Source: Congeria kusceri (taxonomy: Eukaryota > Mollusca > Bivalvia > Myida > Dreissenidae). Taken from it: 64,000 bases of DNA. Made by a program: the position numbers and the translations under genes. The notes under the pieces are model-generated. The model was not told where the DNA came from. It saw nothing but the letters and a program-made list of their open reading frames with translations, and did not search any database. The DNA is taken from contig CM051025.1 of the NCBI GenBank assembly GCA_027627225.1, positions 51,148,181 through 51,212,180 on the forward strand, written 5' to 3'. Below, in pieces: positions 37,301 to 49,300 of this stretch (the first letter of the stretch is position 1; every line of letters begins with the position of its first letter).

Positions 37301-40300
37301 TGCCCATGCCAGACGACCTGTTGCTATCCATCATGCTGCTGAAACCCGAGGTTGCGCCCATGCCACTGCTGCCCATGGAGGACATGCCAAACCCATCATT
37401 GAGATTGCTCGCGCCCATTCCTCCCGAGCCCATTGAACCCATCCCAGCCATGCCACTCATCCCACCAAAGGTATCGCCCATACCCATACTTGACATCCCA
37501 CTGCCCATGGAACCCATACCAGACAGCCCACCGGATAAACTTGTGCCCATCCCGGACAGCCCAGAGCCCATACCTGTCATGGAGCCCATTCCTGATAACC
37601 CAGACGACATTCGGTCCATGGTTCCCATCCCCCCTGACATGCCACCCAAACCTAGACCAGAGCCCCCCATTCCCATATTCCCACCCATGTCCGACATGCC
37701 TGAAATAGAACATCAACAAACTAGAACACTTCATACTTAAAGCTAGATATGACACTGCATAGTATTTATCAAGATTTCACAAAGTCTATGCAGTGACCAA
37801 AAACATCAGGTAAAGCTTCAAGATCAACAACAACTAATAGTTTTCAAAGTATCATCTTATAGGATATTCCAATGCAAGTAAGATTCACCCACTGTCGTCA
37901 TACAATATAACATGGCCAAAACATGAGGACAGTTGGTTTTCTCAAAACAAGATTAATTATTGATTGCACCTCAATGCAATACACACACATACCGCCACCC
38001 ATTTGCTGCAGGTTGTTAAGAGACGGTCCCAAGGATTTAAGGCCAGCAGGAAGGGGTTCTGCACGTGACGAAGCGCCTTGTCCATCCATCTTCACGCGCA
38101 TTGTTCGTTCATAGAGCGTCTGATTGTTGAACATGGCTGACAAGTAAGTCAAGGCTACATAGCAGTGATTCCCTCTTCAAATAACAAATGTGTATACGTG
38201 TAACAAAAGGTCATATTGTAGCCATGTATTGTACACGTTAACAAGATTTACATAAGACTTCCCTTATTTATTAAGAATAACAAAGTTTTTTGTCAAAGGT
38301 CATAGAAATCATTCTTTCAATCTTTGTACCAAATTACTTTGAAACAAAGCTTAACATTTTACATTTATTAGAAATATATATCAGATATACATTTTCAAAT
38401 ATGCACCACCAAAAAGCACTAATAAATGTTATCCCTTCATGTTGTAATCATAAACATTACACTGTTCACCATAAACAGATAATATTACCATGGTTCATAC
38501 AGATATTATGTAACAAAATTTAAGACCTTTTCAAGGAAAAACGCTCTAAATTCAAACATGTTTTAGTTTGTCCTATTTTCATTTGCCAAAAGTTGACCTA
38601 ATTCTTGATACTTTACAAACTATTAAAATTGGTATTGTTTTGCTTTAGACTTTTTGATTCAGTATTAATTCAAAAGATCAATGTCAACAATCTTCAGTAT
38701 TTAGTGGGACACTTTCTTTGAATAACTTGCAGGCATATAAAAACACTCCTTTTTAAGCACCTTTGAAGCCAAAACAAGCATTTTCAAGAATTTATTTTTC
38801 AGGTCTAAATAAGCATTTTTAAGTACTCTCGGTCCTTTCTAAGCATTTTCCAAGGATCAGTTTGAAATTCAAGCACTTTCAACGACATGTATGAACCTTT
38901 TAATAATCAACCAAATTACAATATAACGAGGATACAGATGGCCTGCACAGCCTCCATGGGTGTCTCAAAGCTGACGGTGCCCATGCCGCGACTCTTGCCG
39001 TCCTTGTCCTCCATGATCTTAGCGTGCGTCACATTGCCTGCCAGCTTGAACACGTCCTTCAGTTTCTTCCAGCCAACCTTGTAGTCCAGCTACACACCAC
39101 GCAATCAAGAGGTGGGATTATCACAATATTATAGCATAAAAAGTCTGTTTTAAGTCCATTACTGCAGTATGTTAACGAACAAAAAGCGGATGGTTATCGT
39201 CAAAAAAGGTTTATTATTCAGTAAAGTCACCAATAACGCCCAGCTTTTTTGCCAAATCGATTAATGACGTCGTGTACAGGTGCACGTTTCTGGGTTACTC
39301 TATACTATAAAAGACACAATTTTATAGGAAAGTACCCATTTGTTTCGGTTTTATATCTCTAGATGTATGTTTTTATTCTATAATAGCAACAATACACCTT
39401 TTTTCAGTCATTAATGTTTGCAGAGGCTCTTAAAATGCGTTAAACCCATTTGTCGGGTGTCTGCAAACTTTAAGGATCTAAAAAGGGTGTACCGGGTATT
39501 ATCCCTTTAAGCTATGACACCTTAATCAAACATGCCACAAACAAGTGTGATTCAGTGCAGTGATTGAAGGAACACTTAGTAGAGACAAATACCACCCCCT
39601 AAGTGTTCGTATGATTATTAATTATGACAATCAAGACAGTTTGTATGATATTGCCAACACAAACTCAATAAAGTTCTGTAGTGGGATATGAACAATGACA
39701 CTACAATATCGCTTACACATGCAATTCAACAGTGTGACTGAAGGAACACTTCAGCGGAGGTAAATGCCTTACACACACAAAGTGTTAGACTATTAGTGTC
39801 TCTTCTTATGGTTTCCAGTTAAAACTACGATACCAATGTAGTACACTTACATTTGACACAAACACAGTGTTTGTTGGAGGACCCTCAATTCCAAGCTGTT
39901 GTAAAATAGCTGGACTGACACCTTAAAAGAACAGTACCAAGATTATCATTTATGCCTACATTAAACAATTTCATCAACATTCTTGATCAGTTGTTTAAGC
40001 AGAAGAATGGTTTAATATTAACGGTATGGCGAAGAAAATGTTAAAAGTAGAACACAAATGTGTATATTGTTTTTAAAATACATGTTTTATAACAAACAAT
40101 TTGTTGTTACACATTACAAAATGTTTTCCTCACTACAGCTCATATCAGAAGTTTGTTTGTTTGGATTTTGCGCCGTTTTTAACAGTATTTCAGTCATATC
40201 ACGGCGGTCAGTTAACCTACTCACTCTTTTCATGGGCAAGCTTAGCCGATCTAAGCGGTTTACCAGTACTAACTGCAGATACTTATGCCAGTAACTGACA

Positions 40301-43300
40301 ACTGCCCTACTTCAATCAGAGGTAGGGGGAGAGTGGCAGTCAAAATAATTTCATGACCAATCCCCACAAAAGTTATGTGGCTGGCCTGGGGTTCGAACTC
40401 ATGATCCCCGGATTGACAGTCTAGCCCTCTACCAACTGAGCTAGCCAGGCCCGGCTCATATCAGGAGTATAGCTAGCCCCGCCCGGCTCATATCAGGAGT
40501 ATAGCCAGCCCGGCCCGTATCAGGAGTATAGCTAGCCTGGCCCGGCTCATATCAGGAGTATAGCTAGCCCGGCCCGGCTCATATCAGGAGTATAGCTCGG
40601 ACACATTAGCCTGATACTGACCTTTATGCACGAACATATTACAAATCAGTTATGATTAACAATTTCCTTATTGGAATCAATGTAAGCATATTTCACTGAA
40701 AATACAGACTTGTCAGTTACGTTATTTGTAAACACGTGCAATAAATCAATCGTGTAATAAACGCTAATAGAGTTCATGGGTGTCAGGTTAATATATATCT
40801 GAGCTATAGCAAATATGAAGTTTATCTATATCTATATAAGTGCATACCCTGGTTCACACTGGAGCCCATTCCCCCTCCTCCGCCCATGCCGCCCATTCCT
40901 GCACCCATGCCAGGCCCGCCCATGTTCCTGGGGCCAGGACCCATAACTCCTGGACCGTCACGGCCACGACCTTCTCTGGGCATCATCTCACTCTGACGAC
41001 GATCTCTATCACGCTCCTATACAGTAGAATTGTTTAATGTTATTGCATTGTTTAATAATATAAATAGTGCACACACTTTTTTGTTAGTTCTTGTATAACT
41101 GCCATGTACAATGTAACTTGATGCGATGTTAGTACTACTAGTTGCCAAAATAGCTTTTGACTACTAAAATTTCTAACTGGCTACTAGAACTTCGGAAAAC
41201 ATTTGAAAATAAGCATATTTTCACACTTCTATAATATTTCTAAATAACAGGTTATAATATTTGTAAAATCAAATTTCTGGCTCATTATTCGGATTTCTTA
41301 GCACTAATCTAGTGATAACTCTGACAGTTACAGGCAGTGACACTACTAGTTGCCATGCAGCATCTAGCCATTATGTATAATAAACATGTTAATTTAACTC
41401 ACAACAAAACAAAGCATGTAAATAACAACCAAAACGTTAACACAGTTTAGTTGCAGGGTAAATGATTTTAAATATTTTAGTTTTGTCACAAGTTCAACTC
41501 GACAAATGTTAAAGCAGAAAAGTTTTATAAATAAACTTCAAAGACAGAAAAAATCAAATTGAAGGTACCTCTCGCACCACCAGTTTACGTCCATTGACCT
41601 CATGTCTATGCATCTTCTCAATAGCCTGGCCTGCCGTCTCCACGTCCCGGAACTCTATCACTCTACAAACATAGGAGCACAGCATGCATTCATTATTCAT
41701 TAATCATCATTCATGTCATCACCACAGATCTGTTTATTCATTTTTTATGACTACAATTTATCAGTCACACAATACAATTTTTAAACCATCAGGGATTTCA
41801 ATAGACGCAGAACCTGCATGCTGAGGCAAGCAAATTGTCATTTACATGTATTTGTCACCAGCAAATTGTCATTTACATGTATTTGTTACCAGCAAATTGT
41901 CATTTACATGTATTTGTCACCAGCAAATTGTAATTTACATGTATTTGTCACCAGCAAATTGTCATTTACATGTATTTGTCACCAGCAAATTGTCAATTAC
42001 ATGTATTTGTCACCAGCAAATAATCTGCCTTGCATCATTTTGATTTATCTTTTTTTTCATTTGCCGACTTCAAAGGCACTAGAAACTAATATTTTATATC
42101 AAACTTTCTGTGTAGTTTTTTTCTTCAAATTTTAATTTCTTAAGTTAAGAAATTTAAATATTAGCAAAATAACTTAAGACTTGATCTTGATTGTAACTAA
42201 CATTTCCAAAGCACATTTACAAATATGTAGAAACAAAATTCCTGTGGCTCCAGTATTTTGACTCCAGGGATAGGCCCCTTGTAATTTCAAGGCAGGGGTC
42301 ACTTGACTTTTGGTGTTCAAAGTCTACTGAAATGTTTTAAGATTGTTTCTTTGTGTAGTCACAGTAGTGCACTTGGGCTGGGGAAATTACTTATACATTC
42401 TACAACAATGTCATTTTACCTTGTCATGTTATCCGATTACTTTATTATGGCTTTATATGAGGCGTGTCGTGGAAAACCGGGCTTAATGCATGTGCGTAAA
42501 TTGTCGTCCTGAATCAGCCTGTGCAGTCAGTATAGGGTGATCCAGGACGGCACTTTCCGCCTACAGGATTTATGTTTAGAAGAGACTTCACTGAAACAGA
42601 AAATACCATAAAAGCGAAGTATCGTCCCGGATTAGCATGTGCAGACTGCAGAGGCTAATCTGGGACGACACTTTACGCATGTGCAGGGTTGCCACGTTGT
42701 TGAGAAAATTAAATTCCCTGACTTTTCCCTAACTAAATTATACTTTTCACTGACCAATACCACTATATTTTTTCGGCCTCCTCCTCCAATACAGCCGTCC
42801 AATTTACTGTTTATATTTATTTTGTTTCAGATATATCGAACACCAGAATTACATGAAACTTAATAATGTGCACATGACAAAAATGAGTAACTCTGCTTCA
42901 TGGTTGCTACTAGGGTTTATAACCTTTACAAAGGCAGAAAGAATGTTGGTCACTTTTGATACTAATGCAAACTTATCTTTGTGCTTTTTTCCACTGGCAT
43001 GGCTTCTAAGAGTCTGCTTCCCAATATTTTCAAGCAAAATCCTCCACCACACAAAAGACACCATGCTTTTTTTTACATTTTTTGAATCCTTTCTTACCCA
43101 TGCTGAAAACTCTGAGTCAGTCAACGAAGCATCATTAAATATTGGTTGTTTACTCCTGTTTGAAACTTTAATTTACTCATATATGTAGATCTATTATTAT
43201 TCATCTATTAATAAGTGTAACCTTAAAATTGAAGCATGCATTTTTGATGTATAACTATAAAACCCATGGACTTCCCCAGGCCGTTTTAGCGCCCCGGTCC

Positions 43301-46300
43301 TGGTCAAGTTGAATTTTAACTTGAACATTCCCAGGGCGCCTAAAATTAGTGTTGCGCTTATAAACATCGCCCGGGGCGCCTGTATTTTATCAATTAATCA
43401 GCTGTGTTGAATGCAATAGACCGACAGTACCTGCTGTGAAAGCTAATCTCTTGCGTCATAAAGGCCGATTATCAGTCTAGAAACATGTACACCCACTCAA
43501 CCAAGTCGGTGAATGATCAAAGCGAGAGTCACTTCGTCGAAAATTTTAACAATTTGCAGTTATTCCTGAGCCGCAATCAATCACCGTGAAGCCCCGCCCC
43601 TGTTGGCGGAGTTTCATCACGCAGTAGAATCAATATAAGCAAATCTTTGCAATTAATGACGTTATCATTGACCAATCGGCGCAATTGGCATGTATCCACC
43701 CACAAGTAACCTTATATTCACATCAATCAGTCTTCGTCGTAACTGGGTTGCCCGATGCCCAGGACAAGTAGATTTGATTTCAGATTAGCAGAAAATGCCA
43801 GATGCTTGTGTTTTTATACGCTTTATATACTGTGTGGACAAAGAAAATCAATTTAAAATAGCTTTTTAGGTTGTTTCTTCAAAGAAAATATATACAAACA
43901 GGGATCATCCTAGCCCAAAATTTTAGGGAGAAGTGACTTCTCCTTTTGCCGAATTCAGGAAGAAGTTTATCGATAACTGACACTGGCGCATAAAGCAGCT
44001 ATTTAGCCAATCAATCAATTGAATTATGTATAATTAATTAATTACAAAGACTACAATAATAATAACTGTAATAATGAAAAATAAACACAAAATAGCTTAA
44101 TAAGTTTTATTGGTATTAGAAGCAGTATTTTCAAAAAACAAGCACTCATGTTTATGCTTATGACAATTGATACTTACACTTCATAAGGCACTCACTGGTT
44201 TCCTTTAAAATAATGTATTGATATAAAGAGTATATTTCACAATGTAAATTATTAACGCCCTTGATATTTCTCCTAATAATGCTACATGTTATACATTGCT
44301 CAGGTAGACAAGTACCGGTATTGTACACCACTTGGTTGTCACCAAGCTGCACGTGGAAATCGTGCAACATAATTTTCCCGCCGTTAGTCAGCGTCAGAAC
44401 AAAGAAACCACAGGAGAATGAAATAACGTTGTAATGGTGTCGTGTGTTGTTCAATGCTTTTGTTTGGATGACGTCATTTACTACAAAATGGGAATTATCT
44501 GTTACTTTTCACACGCGGTGTTTGTTACGATTGTGTTAATTGCGGAAATGGAAAATAAGTGATCAGTGTATCTTTTTGTTTTAATTTTAAATTAATTGTC
44601 AGTTCTAAGGTCAAACATCGCAATTATGCAAACAGCAAATATTCATAACCTGAATATAAGTTCTTTTACAGTACGTAAAACGGTAATAATAACTCTGAAC
44701 GACTGTAAATTCTAGTGTAAACAGGTTGATCATATCGTCCAGTGTGCACTCGCTTTCTTGGTTCCCGACAACCTTTGCTAATAACAGATTTACTCTGAAA
44801 GTAAGTAAGCGAAGTCGGGAACCGCAATTGGAATAACCTTAGCCGATTGGTTGATTGATTAACACAATGCCAGGTCAGTGATGTGTAACAAACTTTCCCA
44901 CGCTGTCAACAGATCGATTATGGATAACTGAAGCATCGTTATCTCCACAATCAGAAAACCATGACAGCAGTGGGCATAAGATTAGAGGAATAAGCATTAG
45001 TATTGACAATTTTCGGCGATTTTGATTCCGCTTTGATCAGATCACAGAGCGAAGTTAGACACCATAAGGCGACGGTTTCGCCCTCTAGGATAATCCCTGT
45101 ACAAAACCCCCTGTATTATCGGCACTGAGTATTTACACATAAACATATGATGTCATGATGCTGTGAGGTCTTTATTATTGTGTAGACGCTTATTGCAATA
45201 TACAGACAATTGATCGTAGTCGATTAAACGCTTCTTTGTTAACAGCTTAATATGCAGGCTTCATTAGTTGAAAGTGGAATTTTGGAGTACATGCTAGTTT
45301 GTCTGAAAGTGAAGTATGCATATATTTGCATTGTCTGCGATAAGTAACAAATATATAAATAAGTATTGAAGCTCTATTGTGAATATTAAAATAAGTGCAT
45401 GAAACTGCTTTGAAGTACTGCTTTTTGGTATGAACTACTTTCGTCAAATATAGCATGCAGTTTAAAAAGGGAAAGTCAGAGAGCGAAATAGCGATTGCTG
45501 CACCTGCTCCTTTTTGCTCTTCGCTCTGCTGCCCCTCTGGGGCAGAAATGTTGAATATCTTTTAAAAAAATATATTTTTGCAAATATCCAATAAATAGAC
45601 ATTGTTTTAAAATCCAATAAATATACTTTGTTTAAAAACCATAATAAGAAGCACATAAGCGAGTTATTAGAAAATATCAACAAATTGGTCCAGCTTTCCA
45701 TCCTGCTCCTTATTAGTGGAGCCACGTACCTTTATGACCCTAAATATATTCCTGTTTATCGTTTTACATGTAATCACATTGTGACGCATGATGCACAAAA
45801 TATGATGATCGAACCTTATGTATTTTGAGAGAGAACAACAAAAACAAGATGAAATGTTTCTAGAAATAAAACAAAAATTTAAAAAAATCTTCATTTTCTT
45901 ATATTGCTGTAGAGTACCATTTGAAATTAAATATTTCGGACAAGTTAAACAGATTTCGGGCAAGTGGTTTTGCTAACAAGCTTGCCCGAACTGGCAAGTG
46001 CTTTGAAAAAATTAGCATGAAGACTGATGTCAATGCGTATTATCGATCTAAAAAACAAACCCTCGGCCTTTCGTATTTTATAATACCCACACTTATTTAT
46101 TTGCTAAATTTAATAACTACCAAAAAAAAAAACTGCGAAAGTCTTAAATACGCTAATATGAAATCGTAATCGGAAAAGCCTATCCAGTGTTACTGTTGTA
46201 GTTTCGTAACATAAGCTGTCTTGTTGTACATGCATGCCATGTAAAACCCGTGTTTTCTACAAAAGAGAGTAAAATTTCTACTGACAACCACGACGTCACG

Positions 46301-49300
46301 TTCCACACATGGAAAGCGTGCGTGTACGGACTCGTGCTTTAATTTTACTAACATTTGACGCGCGTAGGCACAATGTGCACGAGGAAATTTTCCCGCCATT
46401 TTTGCATGAACAAAGCATGTGTAATATAAATGTATAATTTTAATCAAGATCTTTACAATTCACCAACTTTCCAGTCAACATTTTGTTCAACAGTTGTAAC
46501 GATTAAAACAGTGTTAAAACACTAAACGCATGCCCATATGAACATAATCGAACAAAAAAAGGCTCCGTAGGTAGATCGAGTGTAACCTAAATTTGAGAAC
46601 GACGAGAATAGTTGGTTTGAACATGACGTGACTGCGCGAGTGGGATGCGCACTGGACATAAACATCCGGAAAAATTATTAGCTTCTTTCAGTTTTGCAAC
46701 AAAATCAATGCCTGATGCTTCTAAAAGGCTAGAGATAAACCATCTTAACGGTGATGTTTTGTTTATTTCATTTCGTTTAAACGTTTACAAAAAATGAAAA
46801 GCTGTTTGCCTAAATTTTAAGAGCTAAAACGCACCAGATGTCATTTGACACGCCGCAAAAAAAAATCCACGTACGGAGGGGTTACCCCTCCCTAACCCAC
46901 CCTTCTCAAGACCGGGGCGCCTGAACAAAATCCTGGGGAAGGCCCTGAAAAACCATTTCAACATCTGTTTGATTTATTATTGACTAACACACTGTAGAGT
47001 TAGGATGCATGTGACTGCTCTGGAGGCAAGGGTTGCAAGGCCCTTCAGTCTTCAAAAGTCACAAAATTTATTGAAACACATTAACATTATGTTTATACTC
47101 AATCACACCAAAATGTGTTTGGAAATACTTCTTAGAGACTGTCAGAGCCACTGAAAATTTTTAACATCAACCCAGAATTCAATATTCCCTGACTTCTCTA
47201 AAATTTTATATTTCACTGACCATTTTCCAGATTTCCCTGACAATTCACTGACCTTGAAAAAAAACAACATTTTTCCCTGACTTTTCAAGTTAAGTGGCAA
47301 CCCTGATGTGCATTAAGCCTGGGTTTCTCACGACACACCTCATATATAGTTGATTTAATGCAAGAAACGCTGTAAATCCACTTACCCACTGCCTTTTGGC
47401 TTGCCATCAGGATTTGTAAACAGCTCGACATAAATGACATCCCCAACTGAAAGAAATTATTACACCATCAATTTTATTTTTGGAGAAACAAGAGCGGTCA
47501 GAGGACAGTGCGCTCGACTATTCAAAGTATTTCAGTTGGTACATATTTTGGATAGTGGAAGGGGCATAAATCAGTTAAAATACAAAACCTTTAAGTGAAG
47601 CCTTGTATAGTTTATAAATTTTTGGAACAAAAACTTTAACCACAAAGTGACTTTAGTCTATGTAAAAAGTGAGCTAATTCTGTCAAAATACACAAGGCAG
47701 TCTAAAGGACAGCTATATCCCCCGCCTTGATCCTTCATTAGATTTAAAGGTGACTTTGAAGTATCACACTTACCTTAATCAGTTTCATGAAAATTCCTTA
47801 AAGGGATAGGAGATATGGAGCTGACACGAAAATGGAGGCTCAAACATTTGACCTTTGAGCGTGACCTTGACCTTGAGGTGGCATGACTGCTCCATGCCTT
47901 CTGCACATTGCCTCAATGTGATAAACATTTGAGACAAGTTTCATGAAAATCCTTCAAAGGGAATAGGAGATATACATGTAGAACGGACATGAAAATACAG
48001 GCTCAAATATTCAACCTTCAAGTGTGACCTTGACCTTGACTTGGCATGACTGGCTTATGCCTTCTGCACATGGTCACAATGAGCAAAACATTTGAGCCAA
48101 GTTTCGTGAAAATCCTTCAAAGGGTATAGGAGATATGGAGCGGACACAAAAACAGACATGAAAATGGAAGCTCAAAAATTTAACCTGTAAGTGTGACCTT
48201 AACCTTGAGCTGGCGTGAAAGGCCCATGCCTTCTGCACATCGTCTCAATGACCTAAACATTTGAGCCAAGTTTCATGAAAATCCTTCAAACGACATAGGA
48301 GATATGGAGCGGACACGAAATGGAGGCTCGAATATTTGACCTTCAAGTGTGACCTTGACCTTGAGCCAGCATGACTGACTCATGCCTTCTGCCCATCGTC
48401 TCAATGACCTAAACATTTGAGCCAAGTTTCATGAAAATCCTTCAAAGGGTATAGGAGATATGGAGTGGACACGAAATCTAGGCTCGAATATTTGACCTTC
48501 AAGTGTGACCATGCTTAAACCAGCGTGACTGACTCATGCCTTCTGCACATCGTCTCAATGACCTTAACATTTGAGCCAAGTTTCATGAAAATCCTTCAAA
48601 TGGTATAGAAGATATGGAGCGGACACGAAATGGAGGCTTGAATATTTGACCTTCAAGTGTGACCTTGACCTTGAGCCGGCATGATTGACTCATGCCTTCT
48701 GCACATCGTCTCAATGACCTAAACATTTGAGCCAAGTTTCATGAAAATCCTTCAACGGGTATAGGAGATGTGGAGCGGACACGAAAAAGTTACGGACAGA
48801 CAGACGGACAGACGGGAGAAGGGCATTCCTATAACCCCCCTCCCGCTTCGTGGCGGACGATTAAAAACAGAGTTATGGGTAATGTTGCCCCTGATACTAG
48901 AGTTGATGACAAAGGTTAGTTCCAAGTTTCAAGTTAATAACTTATGTAGTTATGAAGTTACAAAACTTTTGAAAATAAACTTTAACCAGAAAGTCTACGT
49001 GAAAAAGGGGCATAACTCTGTCACTATACAAAACAGAGTTATGTGTAATGTTGCCCCTAATACTAGAGTTGATGACAAAGGTTAATTCCTGGTTTCAAGT
49101 GAATAACTTACGTAGTTTTGAAGTTACCAAACTTTTGAATATAAACTTTAAAATAAAATCTAAGTAAAAAGGGGGCATAACTCTGTCAAAATACGAAACA
49201 GAGTTATAGGTAATGTTGCCCCTGATACTAGAGTTGATGACAAAGGTTAATTCCAAGTTTCAAGTGAAGAGCTTATGTAGTTTTTAAGTTACAAAACTTT

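Larger units (their letters stand above)
42684..47305. mobile_element. hAT-like DNA transposon ('cagggttgccac' TIRs), itself interrupted
   Basis: Inverted ends cagggttgccac (42684) and gtggcaaccctg (47305), flanked by a 5-bp duplication ATGTG. Sub-ends carry several 'ccctgact.ttc' phrases. On the minus strand at 42849-43124 a 91-codon frame includes WVRKDSKNVKKSM and IGKQTLRSHASGKKHKDK, matching the BED-type zinc-finger N-terminus found on hAT transposases. The catalytic part is missing. Confidence 0.78.
42459..47342. mobile_element. Foldback MITE, copy 6, split by a 4.6-kb insertion
   Basis: Left part 42459-42683 (gaggcgtgtcgtggaaaacc ... ctttacgcatgtg), right part 47306-47342 (atgtgcattaagcctggg ... 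cgacacacctc). Rejoined at ATGTG they make the normal right arm of the family. Confidence 0.88.

Noticed and set aside
37180..37740. 186-codon Pro/Ile-rich plus-strand frame
   Set aside because: It is the antisense of hnRNP M exon 9, whose Met/Gly repeat leaves the opposite strand open.
40380..40452. Functional tRNA-Asp(GTC)
   Set aside because: The anticodon-stem mismatch, weak T-stem and attached tandem repeats favour a pseudogene or SINE head.
41818..42135. 105-codon frame in the 31-bp array
   Set aside because: Open only because of the repeat; it lies in an hnRNP M intron.
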